From DASZKW01 sp035552775 (GTDB lineage Bacteria; Actinomycetota; Acidimicrobiia; Acidimicrobiales; Palsa-688), in NCBI GenBank assembly GCA_035552775.1, contig DASZKW010000057.1, positions 1 through 37,484 on the forward strand: a stretch of 37,484 bases of DNA, read 5' to 3'. Below, piece by piece: positions 1-7,093 of this stretch. A model generated the notes under the pieces. That model had not been told where the DNA came from. It saw only the letters and a program-made list of their open reading frames with translations, and ran no database searches. Within the stretch, counting starts at the first letter, position 1. Each line of letters begins with the position of its first letter. The position numbers and the translations under genes are program-made.

Positions 1-1
1 C

Positions 2-307
2 CTCCACCTCGGCGGCACCGTCGACTACACGCCCACCACGATCACCGTCACCCTCGACCGGCCCGACACCCCCCGAGTCGCCCGATCCCTCGAACTGCTC
101 ACCGACGAGCTCAACACCCTCGAAGCTCACCTCCAGGCGACCACCGCCCCCTCAGCTACCGGATCGCCGGCACCGCAGTCTCAACACCAACGCAGGGCCT
201 ATTCACGGAGGTCTGAGCCTCGATCTGCTCGATCAACTCGAGCGGGCCGAGAAACTCGGAAGTACACAGCCGGGAAGGTGGCTAATCGCGGAACTGCGCA
301 ACGATAG
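2..307 (+). pseudogene. Transposase-like protein, C-terminal fragment (5' end outside window)
   Basis: The reading frame is open from the window edge to a TAG at 305-307 (101 residues). Its first half, beginning LHLGGTVDYTPTTITVTL and continuing with a helix rich in Leu and Asp/Glu, resembles the C-terminal segment of transposase-like proteins common in actinobacteria; this is from memory of the family, not a search. From about residue 55 the translation becomes Arg/Ser-rich and unlike a folded domain, so the true coding part probably stops near position 170-200. Beyond that the same DNA reads better in another frame, as the extension of the next gene. It is most likely the remnant of a mobile element at the edge of a defence island. 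The call is modest because only the tail is visible. Confidence 0.4.
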
Positions 308-344
308 CGCTACCGCGGCGCTGCGCCGAACCGATGCACCCGGG

Positions 345-926
345 TTGGAGACGCCATCGCTGTTGATCGACGGTATCGGCCAGCTCCGCCTGGCTCAGGG
401 ACTCCCGCGGTACTTTTCTTCCAAGATGGTCGAAGACGTGGCCAGGATCGGTAAGCGGGCGCACCAGGAAGGGCTAACGGCGGTGTCGTTTCACACGCCG
501 AAGACAGACCTTGTCCCTGCACGAGCCGAGCGGATAACCGAGGCCGTCGTTGAACACGACCTGGCGTCGATCCAAGACACCGATCGGGCCGTTGGATCTG
601 TTGCTGGTGTCCTCGACGTCATCAACCTCCGACGAGGGAACCATCATGTGAGCCTGTACGACGATGAAACCCGGCGGGCGGTGCGGTGCCGCTTCCCGGA
701 TGAGTTGTTCACGACGATGAAGGACGCTCTCGGAAAACGGGTCCGGGCATTCGGGGAGGTCACCCGCAACCGCAGCGGCCAGATCCTGCAGGTCGACATC
801 GACCGCGTCGAGGCATTGGCCGAGGCGACGTCGGTCCCCACCGTGGACGAACTGGCGGGAATCGCCGAATGGTATACGGGCGACCAATCGACCGAGGATT
901 ACCTGCGATCCGTACGTGGTGCCTGA
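345..926 (+). CDS. Antitoxin-like protein paired with a PIN toxin; 5' end uncertain or truncated
   Basis: A 193-residue frame from TTG 345. Good coding character continues upstream in the same frame to about position 213 (reading LDLLDQLERAEKLG...) with no ATG, GTG or TTG before 345. Either a CTG (213 or 225, next to GGAGG at 207-211) is used, or the true 5' end was lost when the upstream element recombined in. The protein is soluble and alpha/beta. Its last part (VGSVAGVLDVINLRRG..., then FGEVTRNRSGQILQVDIDRV) has the look of uncharacterised actinobacterial proteins encoded just before PIN toxins. The next gene starts 8-11 bp inside this one and is a PIN fragment, so an antitoxin or toxin-regulator role is inferred from context only. 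Confidence 0.5.
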   Translation: METPSLLIDGIGQLRLAQGLPRYFSSKMVEDVARIGKRAHQEGLTAVSFHTPKTDLVPARAERITEAVVEHDLASIQDTDRAVGSVAGVLDVINLRRGNHHVSLYDDETRRAVRCRFPDELFTTMKDALGKRVRAFGEVTRNRSGQILQVDIDRVEALAEATSVPTVDELAGIAEWYTGDQSTEDYLRSVRGA

Positions 927-1143
927 GTACCAGCGGGTCTACCTGGACGCGGACGTCTACCTGGGCTTGATCAAGGCGGAGCAGGGCCGGGTGGAAACGG
1001 CACGGGGTCTGCTGCGGGACGGTCAGGAGGGCCGATTCTCGGTCGTGGCGAGCACGTTGATCTACGCGGAGGTCTGTGGGCACGGCCACGTCCGGGCCGC
1101 CCACGACGCAGCAACGGTCGACGAGCGGGATGAGGGATCATGA
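916..1143 (+). pseudogene. PIN-domain toxin, truncated after the N-terminal half
   Basis: The start is GTG 916 or GTG 919, overlapping the antitoxin-like gene, a usual toxin-antitoxin arrangement. Residues 7-55 (VYLDADVYLGLIKAE, then VVASTLIYAEVCGHG) match the first beta strand with its invariant Asp and the following helices of PIN ribonucleases. A PIN domain normally runs for 130-150 residues and needs three or four acidic residues; here the frame ends after 75, with a non-domain tail (RAAHDAATVDERDEGS). The C-terminal acidic residues are missing, so no nuclease activity is expected. The break lies around 1085-1100, immediately before pglX, marking a recombination junction. Confidence 0.6.
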
Positions 1144-1171
1144 ATGGCCGGATCGTGAGAGGCTTGGCAAC

Positions 1172-4100
1172 ATGATCGACGCGGCGTTGCTCCTGGCGGA
1201 CGGCAAGCGCCTTGTCGGCGTGCTCGAAGACGACCTGCGCCGGCGCAGCGAAGGATCGGCCGACACCGATCACCGCCTCCGCTACGAGTACGGCGCGGCC
1301 CGGGCGGCCAACCGGACGGGGCAGGCGTACGAGACGTGGCGCGCGACCGGACGGCTCATCCACGATTTCACCGACCCGGCGTGGGACACCCGTTTCCTGG
1401 GCGACCTGTACCAGGACCTGTCGGACGCGGCGCGCAAGCGGTATGCGCTGCTGCAGACCCCGCACTTCGTCGAGGCGTTCCTGTTGGACCGCACCCTGGA
1501 TCATGCCATCGACACCTTTGGCCTGGAACACGCCACCGTCATTGATCCCACCTGCGGGTCGGGGCACTTTGTGCTCGGGGCGTTCTACCGCCTGCTGCGG
1601 CACTGGCAAGCACGCGAGCCGGGCACCCCTGAGCGGGAACTGGTCAAGCGATCCCTGGCCGCGGTGGCGGGGGTGGACCTCAACCCCTTCGCCCTGTCCA
1701 TCGCCCGGTTCCGCCTGCTCGTGGCCGCCCTCAAGGCGTCGGATGTCACCCGACTGGCCGACGCCCCCAACTTCCACCTCGAACTGGCCGTCGGTGACTC
1801 GCTGCTGCACGGGCGCACCCCCGGCCAGTTCGGCTTGGACGCCGCCGCCCTGGCCCGCCCCGAGATCGCCCACGTCTACCGGACCGAGGACGGCGAGGCG
1901 CTGGCCCGCATCCTGGGCCGCCACTACGCCGTGGTGGTGGGCAACCCGCCATATGTCACGGTGAAGGACGGGGTCACCAGCGCCGAGTACCGCCAGCGTT
2001 TCCCCGACTCATGCCGGGGCAAGTACGCGGCGTCGGTGCCCTTCACCGAGCGCTTCTTGGACTTGGCCGCGCACGGGGGCGGTGGGTCGCCGGCGGGCTA
2101 CGTCGGGATGATCACCGCCAACTCATTCATGAAACGGGAGATGGGCAAGAACCTGGTAGAGCGGGTGCTGGCTCGCTGGGACCTGACCCATGTCATCGAC
2201 ACCAGCGGCGCCTACATCCCCGGCCACGGCACGCCGACGGTCATATTGCTGGTTCGGGGACGGAAGCCGGTATTAGAAACGGTGCGGACCGTCATGGGCA
2301 TCCGGGGTGAGCCATCCCGCCCCGACGACCCCGCCAAGGGCTTGGTCTGGAGTGCGATCGTCGACCAGGTAGACAAAACCGGAAGTGAAAGCGACTATGT
2401 TTCGGTTTCCGACGTGTCGCGGGGACAGCTGGCCGCTCACCCATGGTCAATCGGCGGCGGGGGTGCGGCCGAGTTGAAGGATCTTCTGGATACAGTTGGG
2501 CCAAGCTTGGAATCTGCCATTGGTCTCATCGGAATAGGCGGCATGACTATTGCTGATGACCTTATGCTGGCGCCAGCTCAGGCCTTTCATCGAAGACGAG
2601 TGGAACCCGGCTTCTATCGACCGCTCGTGACCGGAGAGCCGACTCGCGATTGGAATTTCGATGAGCTGGAATCCACGCTGTTCCCTTATAGAAACGAAGA
2701 GCCGGTGCAGGTCAGAGATTCACCAGGGGCGCTCCGCTGGATGTGGCCGGCAAGGACGACTTTGGGCAACCGCGCTACTTTCGCCAAGCTCACGTATTTC
2801 GAAGAGGGGCGCCCGTGGTGGGAGTGGCACCAAATTGCGCATGCCCGTCTGCGGACGCCGCTGTCGATTGCGTTTGCGTTTGTGGCGACGCACAACCATT
2901 TTGTGTTGGACCGGGGCGGCAAGGTGTTCAACAGGTCGGCGCCGGTGATCAAGCTGCCGGCGGGGGCCACGGAGGAGGATCATCTCGGTCTGCTCGGGGT
3001 GCTCAACAGCGCCCCTGCCTGTTTCTGGATGAAGCAGGTCTTTCACAACAAGGGGTCTAATACGGATATCTACGGCGCGCGGGTCAGCGGGACCGACGTT
3101 TGGGACAACAGTTTCGAGTTCGACGGGACCAAGCTGAAGCAGTTTCCGCTGCCCGCCGGCCGGCCGCTCGAGCGGGCGCGCCGGCTGGACGCCCTGGCCC
3201 AGGAGCTGGCTACGGTCACCCCGGAGGCGGTGTGCGAGCGGGGGGCGCCCACCCGGGAGGCACTTGCCACCGCTCGGGACCGCTGGGATGCGGTGCGGGC
3301 GGAGATGATCGCGCTGCAGGAGGAGCTGGACTGGGAGGTGCTCGGCCTGTACGGCCTGGTCGGCGACGAGCTGGTGGCGCCACCCAGCTTGGTACCCCGG
3401 CTGGAGCTGGGGCAGCGGGCGTTCGAGGTCGTGCTGGCGCGGCGGATGGCCGACGGTGAGGTGACCACGGCGTGGTTCGACCGGCACCGCTCCACGCCGA
3501 TCACCGAGCTGCCGGCCGACTGGGCGGAAGAGTACCGGCGGGTGGTCGAAGCGCGCATCGAGCGCATCGAGACGGACCGGGACGTGGGGCTGATCGAGCG
3601 ACCGGAGTGCAAGCGGCGGTGGGCGGCCGAGGCCTGGGAGGACCGCCAGCAGCGGGCGGTGCGGACCTGGTTGACCGACCGGCTCGAAGCCCCCGAGCTG
3701 TGGGACCGTACCTATCCCCGGCTGCGCAGCGCCGCCGGCCTGGCCGACGCCATGCGGGCGGACCCCGAGTGGGTGGGCGTCGCCGCCGTGTACCTGGGGC
3801 GTCCCGACGTCGACCTCAGCGCCTTGGTGCAGGACCTGGTGGCGGACCAGGCGGTGCCGTACCTGGCCGCCCTGCGCTACCGCGAGTCGGGGCGGCGCAA
3901 ACGGGCGGTGTGGGAGCGCACCTGGGAGCTGCAGCGGGCGGAGGACCGCGGCGAGGACGTCGGGACCATCCCGGTGCCCCCCCTGTACGGCCAGGCCGAC
4001 TTCGCCAAGGCTTCGTACTGGAAGCTGCGGGGCAAGCTCGACGTGGCCAAGGAACGGTTCGTCTCCTACCCCGGCGCCGGGCGCGACACCGACGCCACCA

Positions 4101-4483
4101 CACTCGTCGGGTGGGCGGGATGGGACCACCGCGAGCAGGCCCTGGCGCTGGCCGGGTGGTTGCAGGAGCGGCGCGACGCCGACAACTGGGATGCGGCCCG
4201 CCTGACCCCGCTGGTGGCCGGCCTGGCCGAGGCCATCCCCTGGGTGCGCCAGTGGCACCCCGAGGTTGACCCCGGCCTCGGTGTGACCATGGGCCACTAC
4301 CTGGCCTCCTACCTGTCGGCCACCCTGCTCGAGCTCGGGTTGACGGCCGCAGACCTCGCCGGGTGGCTCCCGGCCGAGCCTGTGCGAGGCCGGCGCCGGC
4401 GGCCGGCGGCCATGTCCGAGGGGCCCGACAGTGCCGTGGCGCTCGACGACCGGGCAGACGAAGCGGCGGCGACGGGCGGATGA
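1172..4483 (+). CDS. pglX: BREX-2 adenine-specific DNA methyltransferase PglX, with an apparent N-terminal internal deletion
   Basis: PglX methylates host DNA at adenine N6 in BREX-2/Pgl phage defence. The start chosen is ATG 1172 behind GAGAGG (1157-1162); ATG 1130 and GTG 1076 are in frame. The 1103-residue product has methyltransferase motif I at 124-131 (IDPTCGSG) and the catalytic NPPY at 258-261, followed by the family's target-recognition region and a long helical C-terminal region. The phrases HDFTDPAWDTRFLGDLYQD and RKRYALLQTP are typical of BREX-2 PglX. In full-length members, as I remember them, well over 100 residues separate the N-terminal helix ending near TYEAWR from the HDFTDP segment. 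Here YETWRATGRLIHDF joins them directly (about 1330-1375), pointing to an in-frame deletion. The stop overlaps the pglY start by ATGA. The methyltransferase core is intact, but function is doubtful without the rest of the system. Confidence 0.8.
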   Translation: MIDAALLLADGKRLVGVLEDDLRRRSEGSADTDHRLRYEYGAARAANRTGQAYETWRATGRLIHDFTDPAWDTRFLGDLYQDLSDAARKRYALLQTPHFVEAFLLDRTLDHAIDTFGLEHATVIDPTCGSGHFVLGAFYRLLRHWQAREPGTPERELVKRSLAAVAGVDLNPFALSIARFRLLVAALKASDVTRLADAPNFHLELAVGDSLLHGRTPGQFGLDAAALARPEIAHVYRTEDGEALARILGRHYAVVVGNPPYVTVKDGVTSAEYRQRFPDSCRGKYAASVPFTERFLDLAAHGGGGSPAGYVGMITANSFMKREMGKNLVERVLARWDLTHVIDTSGAYIPGHGTPTVILLVRGRKPVLETVRTVMGIRGEPSRPDDPAKGLVWSAIVDQVDKTGSESDYVSVSDVSRGQLAAHPWSIGGGGAAELKDLLDTVGPSLESAIGLIGIGGMTIADDLMLAPAQAFHRRRVEPGFYRPLVTGEPTRDWNFDELESTLFPYRNEEPVQVRDSPGALRWMWPARTTLGNRATFAKLTYFEEGRPWWEWHQIAHARLRTPLSIAFAFVATHNHFVLDRGGKVFNRSAPVIKLPAGATEEDHLGLLGVLNSAPACFWMKQVFHNKGSNTDIYGARVSGTDVWDNSFEFDGTKLKQFPLPAGRPLERARRLDALAQELATVTPEAVCERGAPTREALATARDRWDAVRAEMIALQEELDWEVLGLYGLVGDELVAPPSLVPRLELGQRAFEVVLARRMADGEVTTAWFDRHRSTPITELPADWAEEYRRVVEARIERIETDRDVGLIERPECKRRWAAEAWEDRQQRAVRTWLTDRLEAPELWDRTYPRLRSAAGLADAMRADPEWVGVAAVYLGRPDVDLSALVQDLVADQAVPYLAALRYRESGRRKRAVWERTWELQRAEDRGEDVGTIPVPPLYGQADFAKASYWKLRGKLDVAKERFVSYPGAGRDTDATTLVGWAGWDHREQALALAGWLQERRDADNWDAARLTPLVAGLAEAIPWVRQWHPEVDPGLGVTMGHYLASYLSATLLELGLTAADLAGWLPAEPVRGRRRRPAAMSEGPDSAVALDDRADEAAATGG

Positions 4484-5547
4484 CGCTGCTGGCGGATCTG
4501 ATCGATCTGCCCACCTCGGTCCACCAGGGCGACTTCGTGCTGCGCCTGGCCGAGGGGGTGGCCAACCCGGCGGCGACCCTGCGGGACTACGTGGTGACCC
4601 CCCAGCTGGCGGCGGGCTTCGACCTGGCCCTGGACCTGGTCGGCTCCGCGGTCGAGGGCCGAACGAGCAAGGCGGCGTATTTGGACGGGTCATTCGGATC
4701 GGGCAAGTCGCACTTCATGGCCGTCCTCGACCTGCTGCTGGCCCACGATCCGGTGGCCCGGGCCATCCCCGAGCTGTCGGCGGTGGTCGCCAGGCACGAC
4801 CGGTGGCTGGCCGGGCGGAGGTTTCTCCTCGTCCCCTACCACCTGATCGGAGCGGAGAGCCTGGAGTCCGCCGTCCTCGGCGGCTACGTCCGCCACGTCC
4901 AGGCGTTGCATCCCGGGGTGGGCTACCCGGCCGTGTACCGCCAGGCGCCGCTGCTCGACAACGCCCGCACCCCGCGCGCCCAGATGGGCGACGACCGCTT
5001 CTTCGACGTGCTCAACCAGGCGCCGGGCAGCGGCGACGACTCCTGGGGTGACCTGGGCGGGCAGTGGGACGGCCCGTCGTTCGACCGGGCCCTGGCGGCG
5101 CCGCCGTCCGACCCCGAACAGGACCGCCTGGTGGCGGCGCTGGTCTACTCCCTGCTGGCCGGCTACGCGCAGATGGCCCGGGCCGGCTCGGAGGGGTTCG
5201 TGTCCCTCGACGACGGGATGGCGGCCATCTCGGCGCACGCCAACGGGCTCGGCTACGACGCGGTGGTGTTGTTCTTGGACGAGCTGACCCTGTGGCTGGC
5301 CAGCCGGATCAGCAACGTCAGCTTCGTCTCCGCGGAGGCGGCCAAAGTGGCCAAGCTGGTGGAGGCGGCCAACGCGGAGCGCCCGGCGCCGATCATCAGC
5401 TTCATCGCCCGCCAGCGCGACCCGCGCGACCTGGTGGGCGAGCAGGTCTCGGGCAGCCACACCACCGCCCTGTCCGACGTCCTGCGCTACTGGGAGGGCC
5501 GCTTCGCCACCATCCGCCTGGACGACCGCAACCTGGCCGCGTTGTGA
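4480..5547 (+). pseudogene. pglY: BREX-2 ATPase PglY, C-terminally truncated
   Basis: Begins at ATG 4480, overlapping the pglX stop, as expected for the pglX-pglY order in BREX-2. The 355-residue product carries a Walker A at 70-77 (GSFGSGKS) and a Walker B at 262-268 (VVLFLDE), with the family N-terminus (LADLIDLPTSVHQGDFVLRL). Full-length PglY is roughly 1200 residues; this one ends shortly after a strand-helix segment (FATIRLDDRNLAAL) that normally continues into the larger ATPase and C-terminal regions. The TGA at 5545-5547 overlaps the GTG of the next, unrelated gene, so the break lies exactly at a native gene start. pglZ, pglW and brxD are not in the window. A non-functional remnant is likely. 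Confidence 0.8.
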
Positions 5548-5987
5548 TCAGCGCAGCAGAAGCGATCCGTCACACCCACGCCTGGTTCGAACGCAACAGC
5601 GGCTGGTCCCCCCCGGATCCGGACACCCTGGCCGAGTGGATGTCCGACGGTGTCTGCCGATGCCCTGACGACTGCCTGGTCGCCCCGGCCGTGTGGTGCC
5701 CTCATGGCTTGGCCTCGTGGTGGTTGGTGCTGCGGACCTTGGACAGACCCAACGGCGCCGTTCCGCTGCCACCGGTTGCGCTCGCACCTCGCCCCGACCG
5801 GTTGGACCCACGCCGAGGGCCTGACTACGTGGCCGCCATGGATGCCCATCATGCCGCGTTGGTCGCCGGCGACGCCGGCTATCTGGATCCGACCTCCGGT
5901 CTATTCGTACAGACCGCTCGTAGCTTGTGGGACCGGGGCGCCTGTTGCGAACAGGGATGCCGGCACTGCCCCTTTGTTGACCGGTAG
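5544..5987 (+). CDS. DUF5522 domain protein with an additional Cys-rich N-terminal region
   Basis: 147 residues from GTG 5544, whose last bases form the stop of the truncated pglY. The C-terminal 40 residues (YLDPTSGLFVQTARSLWDRG, then CCEQGCRHCPF) match DUF5522, a short domain with a CCxxGCRHCP signature that may bind metal or an iron-sulfur cluster; that role is not established. The N-terminal half has a second cysteine group (CRCPDDCLVAPAVWCPHG) and the HTHAWFERNSGW motif, which I associate with acidimicrobial homologues. It looks like an intact native chromosomal gene at the right border of the island. No RBS is visible at proper spacing because upstream DNA belongs to pglY, so its own promoter may have been lost. 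Confidence 0.65.
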   Translation: MISAAEAIRHTHAWFERNSGWSPPDPDTLAEWMSDGVCRCPDDCLVAPAVWCPHGLASWWLVLRTLDRPNGAVPLPPVALAPRPDRLDPRRGPDYVAAMDAHHAALVAGDAGYLDPTSGLFVQTARSLWDRGACCEQGCRHCPFVDR

Positions 5988-6054
5988 GGATCGACTGGCC
6001 CGGCACCGGCATCCCTCGACAGACAGTTCGCCGCGCGTCCTCAGCGGCACGCGC

Positions 6055-6083
6055 GCCTCAGCTAACTCCCACCTCAGCTAACT
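6055..6083. repeat. Short direct repeat in the DUF5522 / hydrogenase convergent gap
   Basis: CCTCAGCTAACTC occurs twice in tandem, 16 bp apart, covering the end of the convergent gap and the stop of the hydrogenase gene. It may be a slippage duplication. Confidence 0.55.
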
Positions 6084-7093
6084 CGCGTCAGGACGTGCTC
6101 TACGCCTCTCCTGGTCGGGGACAAGGACACGTTGGTCGGCGGCAAGGACACTTCACTCGCAGACAAGGACACGGCCGAGTCACCGTCCTCCGAGTGCAGC
6201 TGATCCTGAAATTCAGGCATCGTGCAGTGGATGCAGATGCCCCCGAGCTTAATGCAGCCGCCGTAACCGTCGATCGCCCCCCGCTCGTCCATGTTGCATT
6301 CCACAACTGCTGCGCCGTGGCGAAACAGCCAAGCCGGCCGTCCGAGACTGTCGAGTTCGAGACGCGGTCCCAGCCCATTGGCGAAATGCAGCAACTTGAC
6401 GACGGTCTCGAGATAGTTGCCGCCCGCCGGCGCACAGCCGGGCACGTTGATCACCGGGAAGTCGAGCTCGGATCGGTATCCCGGTCCGAGACGGGCCCCG
6501 ACCCCCGTCGCCCCGGTCGGATTGCCCTTGGCGGCGGGGATCCCTCCCCAAGTGGCGCACGTCCCGATGGCGATGAGCGCAGCCGCCCCGGGGGCGAGGC
6601 GGTCCAACCAGTCCCGGCTTGTCAGCTGGCGTCCATCCTCGGGGTCGTGGCCCAAGCCGCCCCAGTGACCGGTACCCGCCAGGGACTCGTCCATGACCGA
6701 ACCCTCCCAGGTGAGGAGGTAGGGAGCATCAAGCTCACCATGTTCGGCCATCACCAGATTCTCGATCCACTCGGCGCCCGACTCGAGCGAGAAGTCGGTA
6801 TGGATCAGCTCCACCTTCGGTATCCCGGGGATACCACCCGCCAGCAGCTGCTCCAAACTGGGACGGGTACCCCCTGTCACCGCCACCGTGCAGCCATCGC
6901 AAGAACCGCCCCCGAGCCAGATGAGATAGACCCTGGCCATGCTCCCGAGGCGTAGCGGGTCCGCCGCGACGCCCTCGGCCCGGCACCGCGCGCCGGCCGA
7001 ATCGAGGATGCCGGGAGGGCGGCCGTAGCTTGGCTGAGCGCCGGCGGGTCGACGTTCCCCCGTGACGGTCCCCGACTCCCCGAGGGGTTTCAT
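6074..7093 (-). CDS. [NiFe]-hydrogenase small subunit, orphan, lacking distal-cluster ligands
   Basis: The small subunit relays electrons from the NiFe site through Fe-S clusters. The ATG at 7093 has a strong GGGGAG and overlaps the upstream stop (ATGA), giving 339 residues; homology begins only at the second ATG (6940, MARVYLIW), so the first 51 residues may be non-native. Numbered from 6940, C14, C17, C128 and C169 can bind the proximal cluster; C215, C229, C236 and C239 fit the medial site. Between C169 and C215 there is no HxxC and no Cys, although group 1 subunits have about 30 more residues there holding all four distal ligands. The SRDWLDRLAP, GTCATWGG and GGICIHCTMP segments resemble the actinobacterial high-affinity group (1h/1l), but CDGC replaces the Asp-containing CxxD motif typical of 1h. 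No large subunit or maturation gene is adjacent. The C-terminus has a VSLxxxx heptad repeat. It is either a divergent subunit or decaying. Confidence 0.75.
   Translation of the reverse strand: MKPLGESGTVTGERRPAGAQPSYGRPPGILDSAGARCRAEGVAADPLRLGSMARVYLIWLGGGSCDGCTVAVTGGTRPSLEQLLAGGIPGIPKVELIHTDFSLESGAEWIENLVMAEHGELDAPYLLTWEGSVMDESLAGTGHWGGLGHDPEDGRQLTSRDWLDRLAPGAAALIAIGTCATWGGIPAAKGNPTGATGVGARLGPGYRSELDFPVINVPGCAPAGGNYLETVVKLLHFANGLGPRLELDSLGRPAWLFRHGAAVVECNMDERGAIDGYGGCIKLGGICIHCTMPEFQDQLHSEDGDSAVSLSASEVSLPPTNVSLSPTRRGVEHVLTRVS
6115..6176. repeat. Three degenerate tandem repeats in the 3' end of the hydrogenase gene
   Basis: The core CAAGGACAC recurs three times at 21-bp spacing. In the minus-strand protein this gives VSLSASE, VSLPPTN, VSLSPT. 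It lies beyond the conserved domain and may reflect replication slippage. Confidence 0.6.

Noticed and set aside
2720..4693. Long minus-strand frame (657 codons) opposite pglX
   Set aside because: A shadow of biased codons in pglX; Pro/Arg/Gly-rich and without family features.
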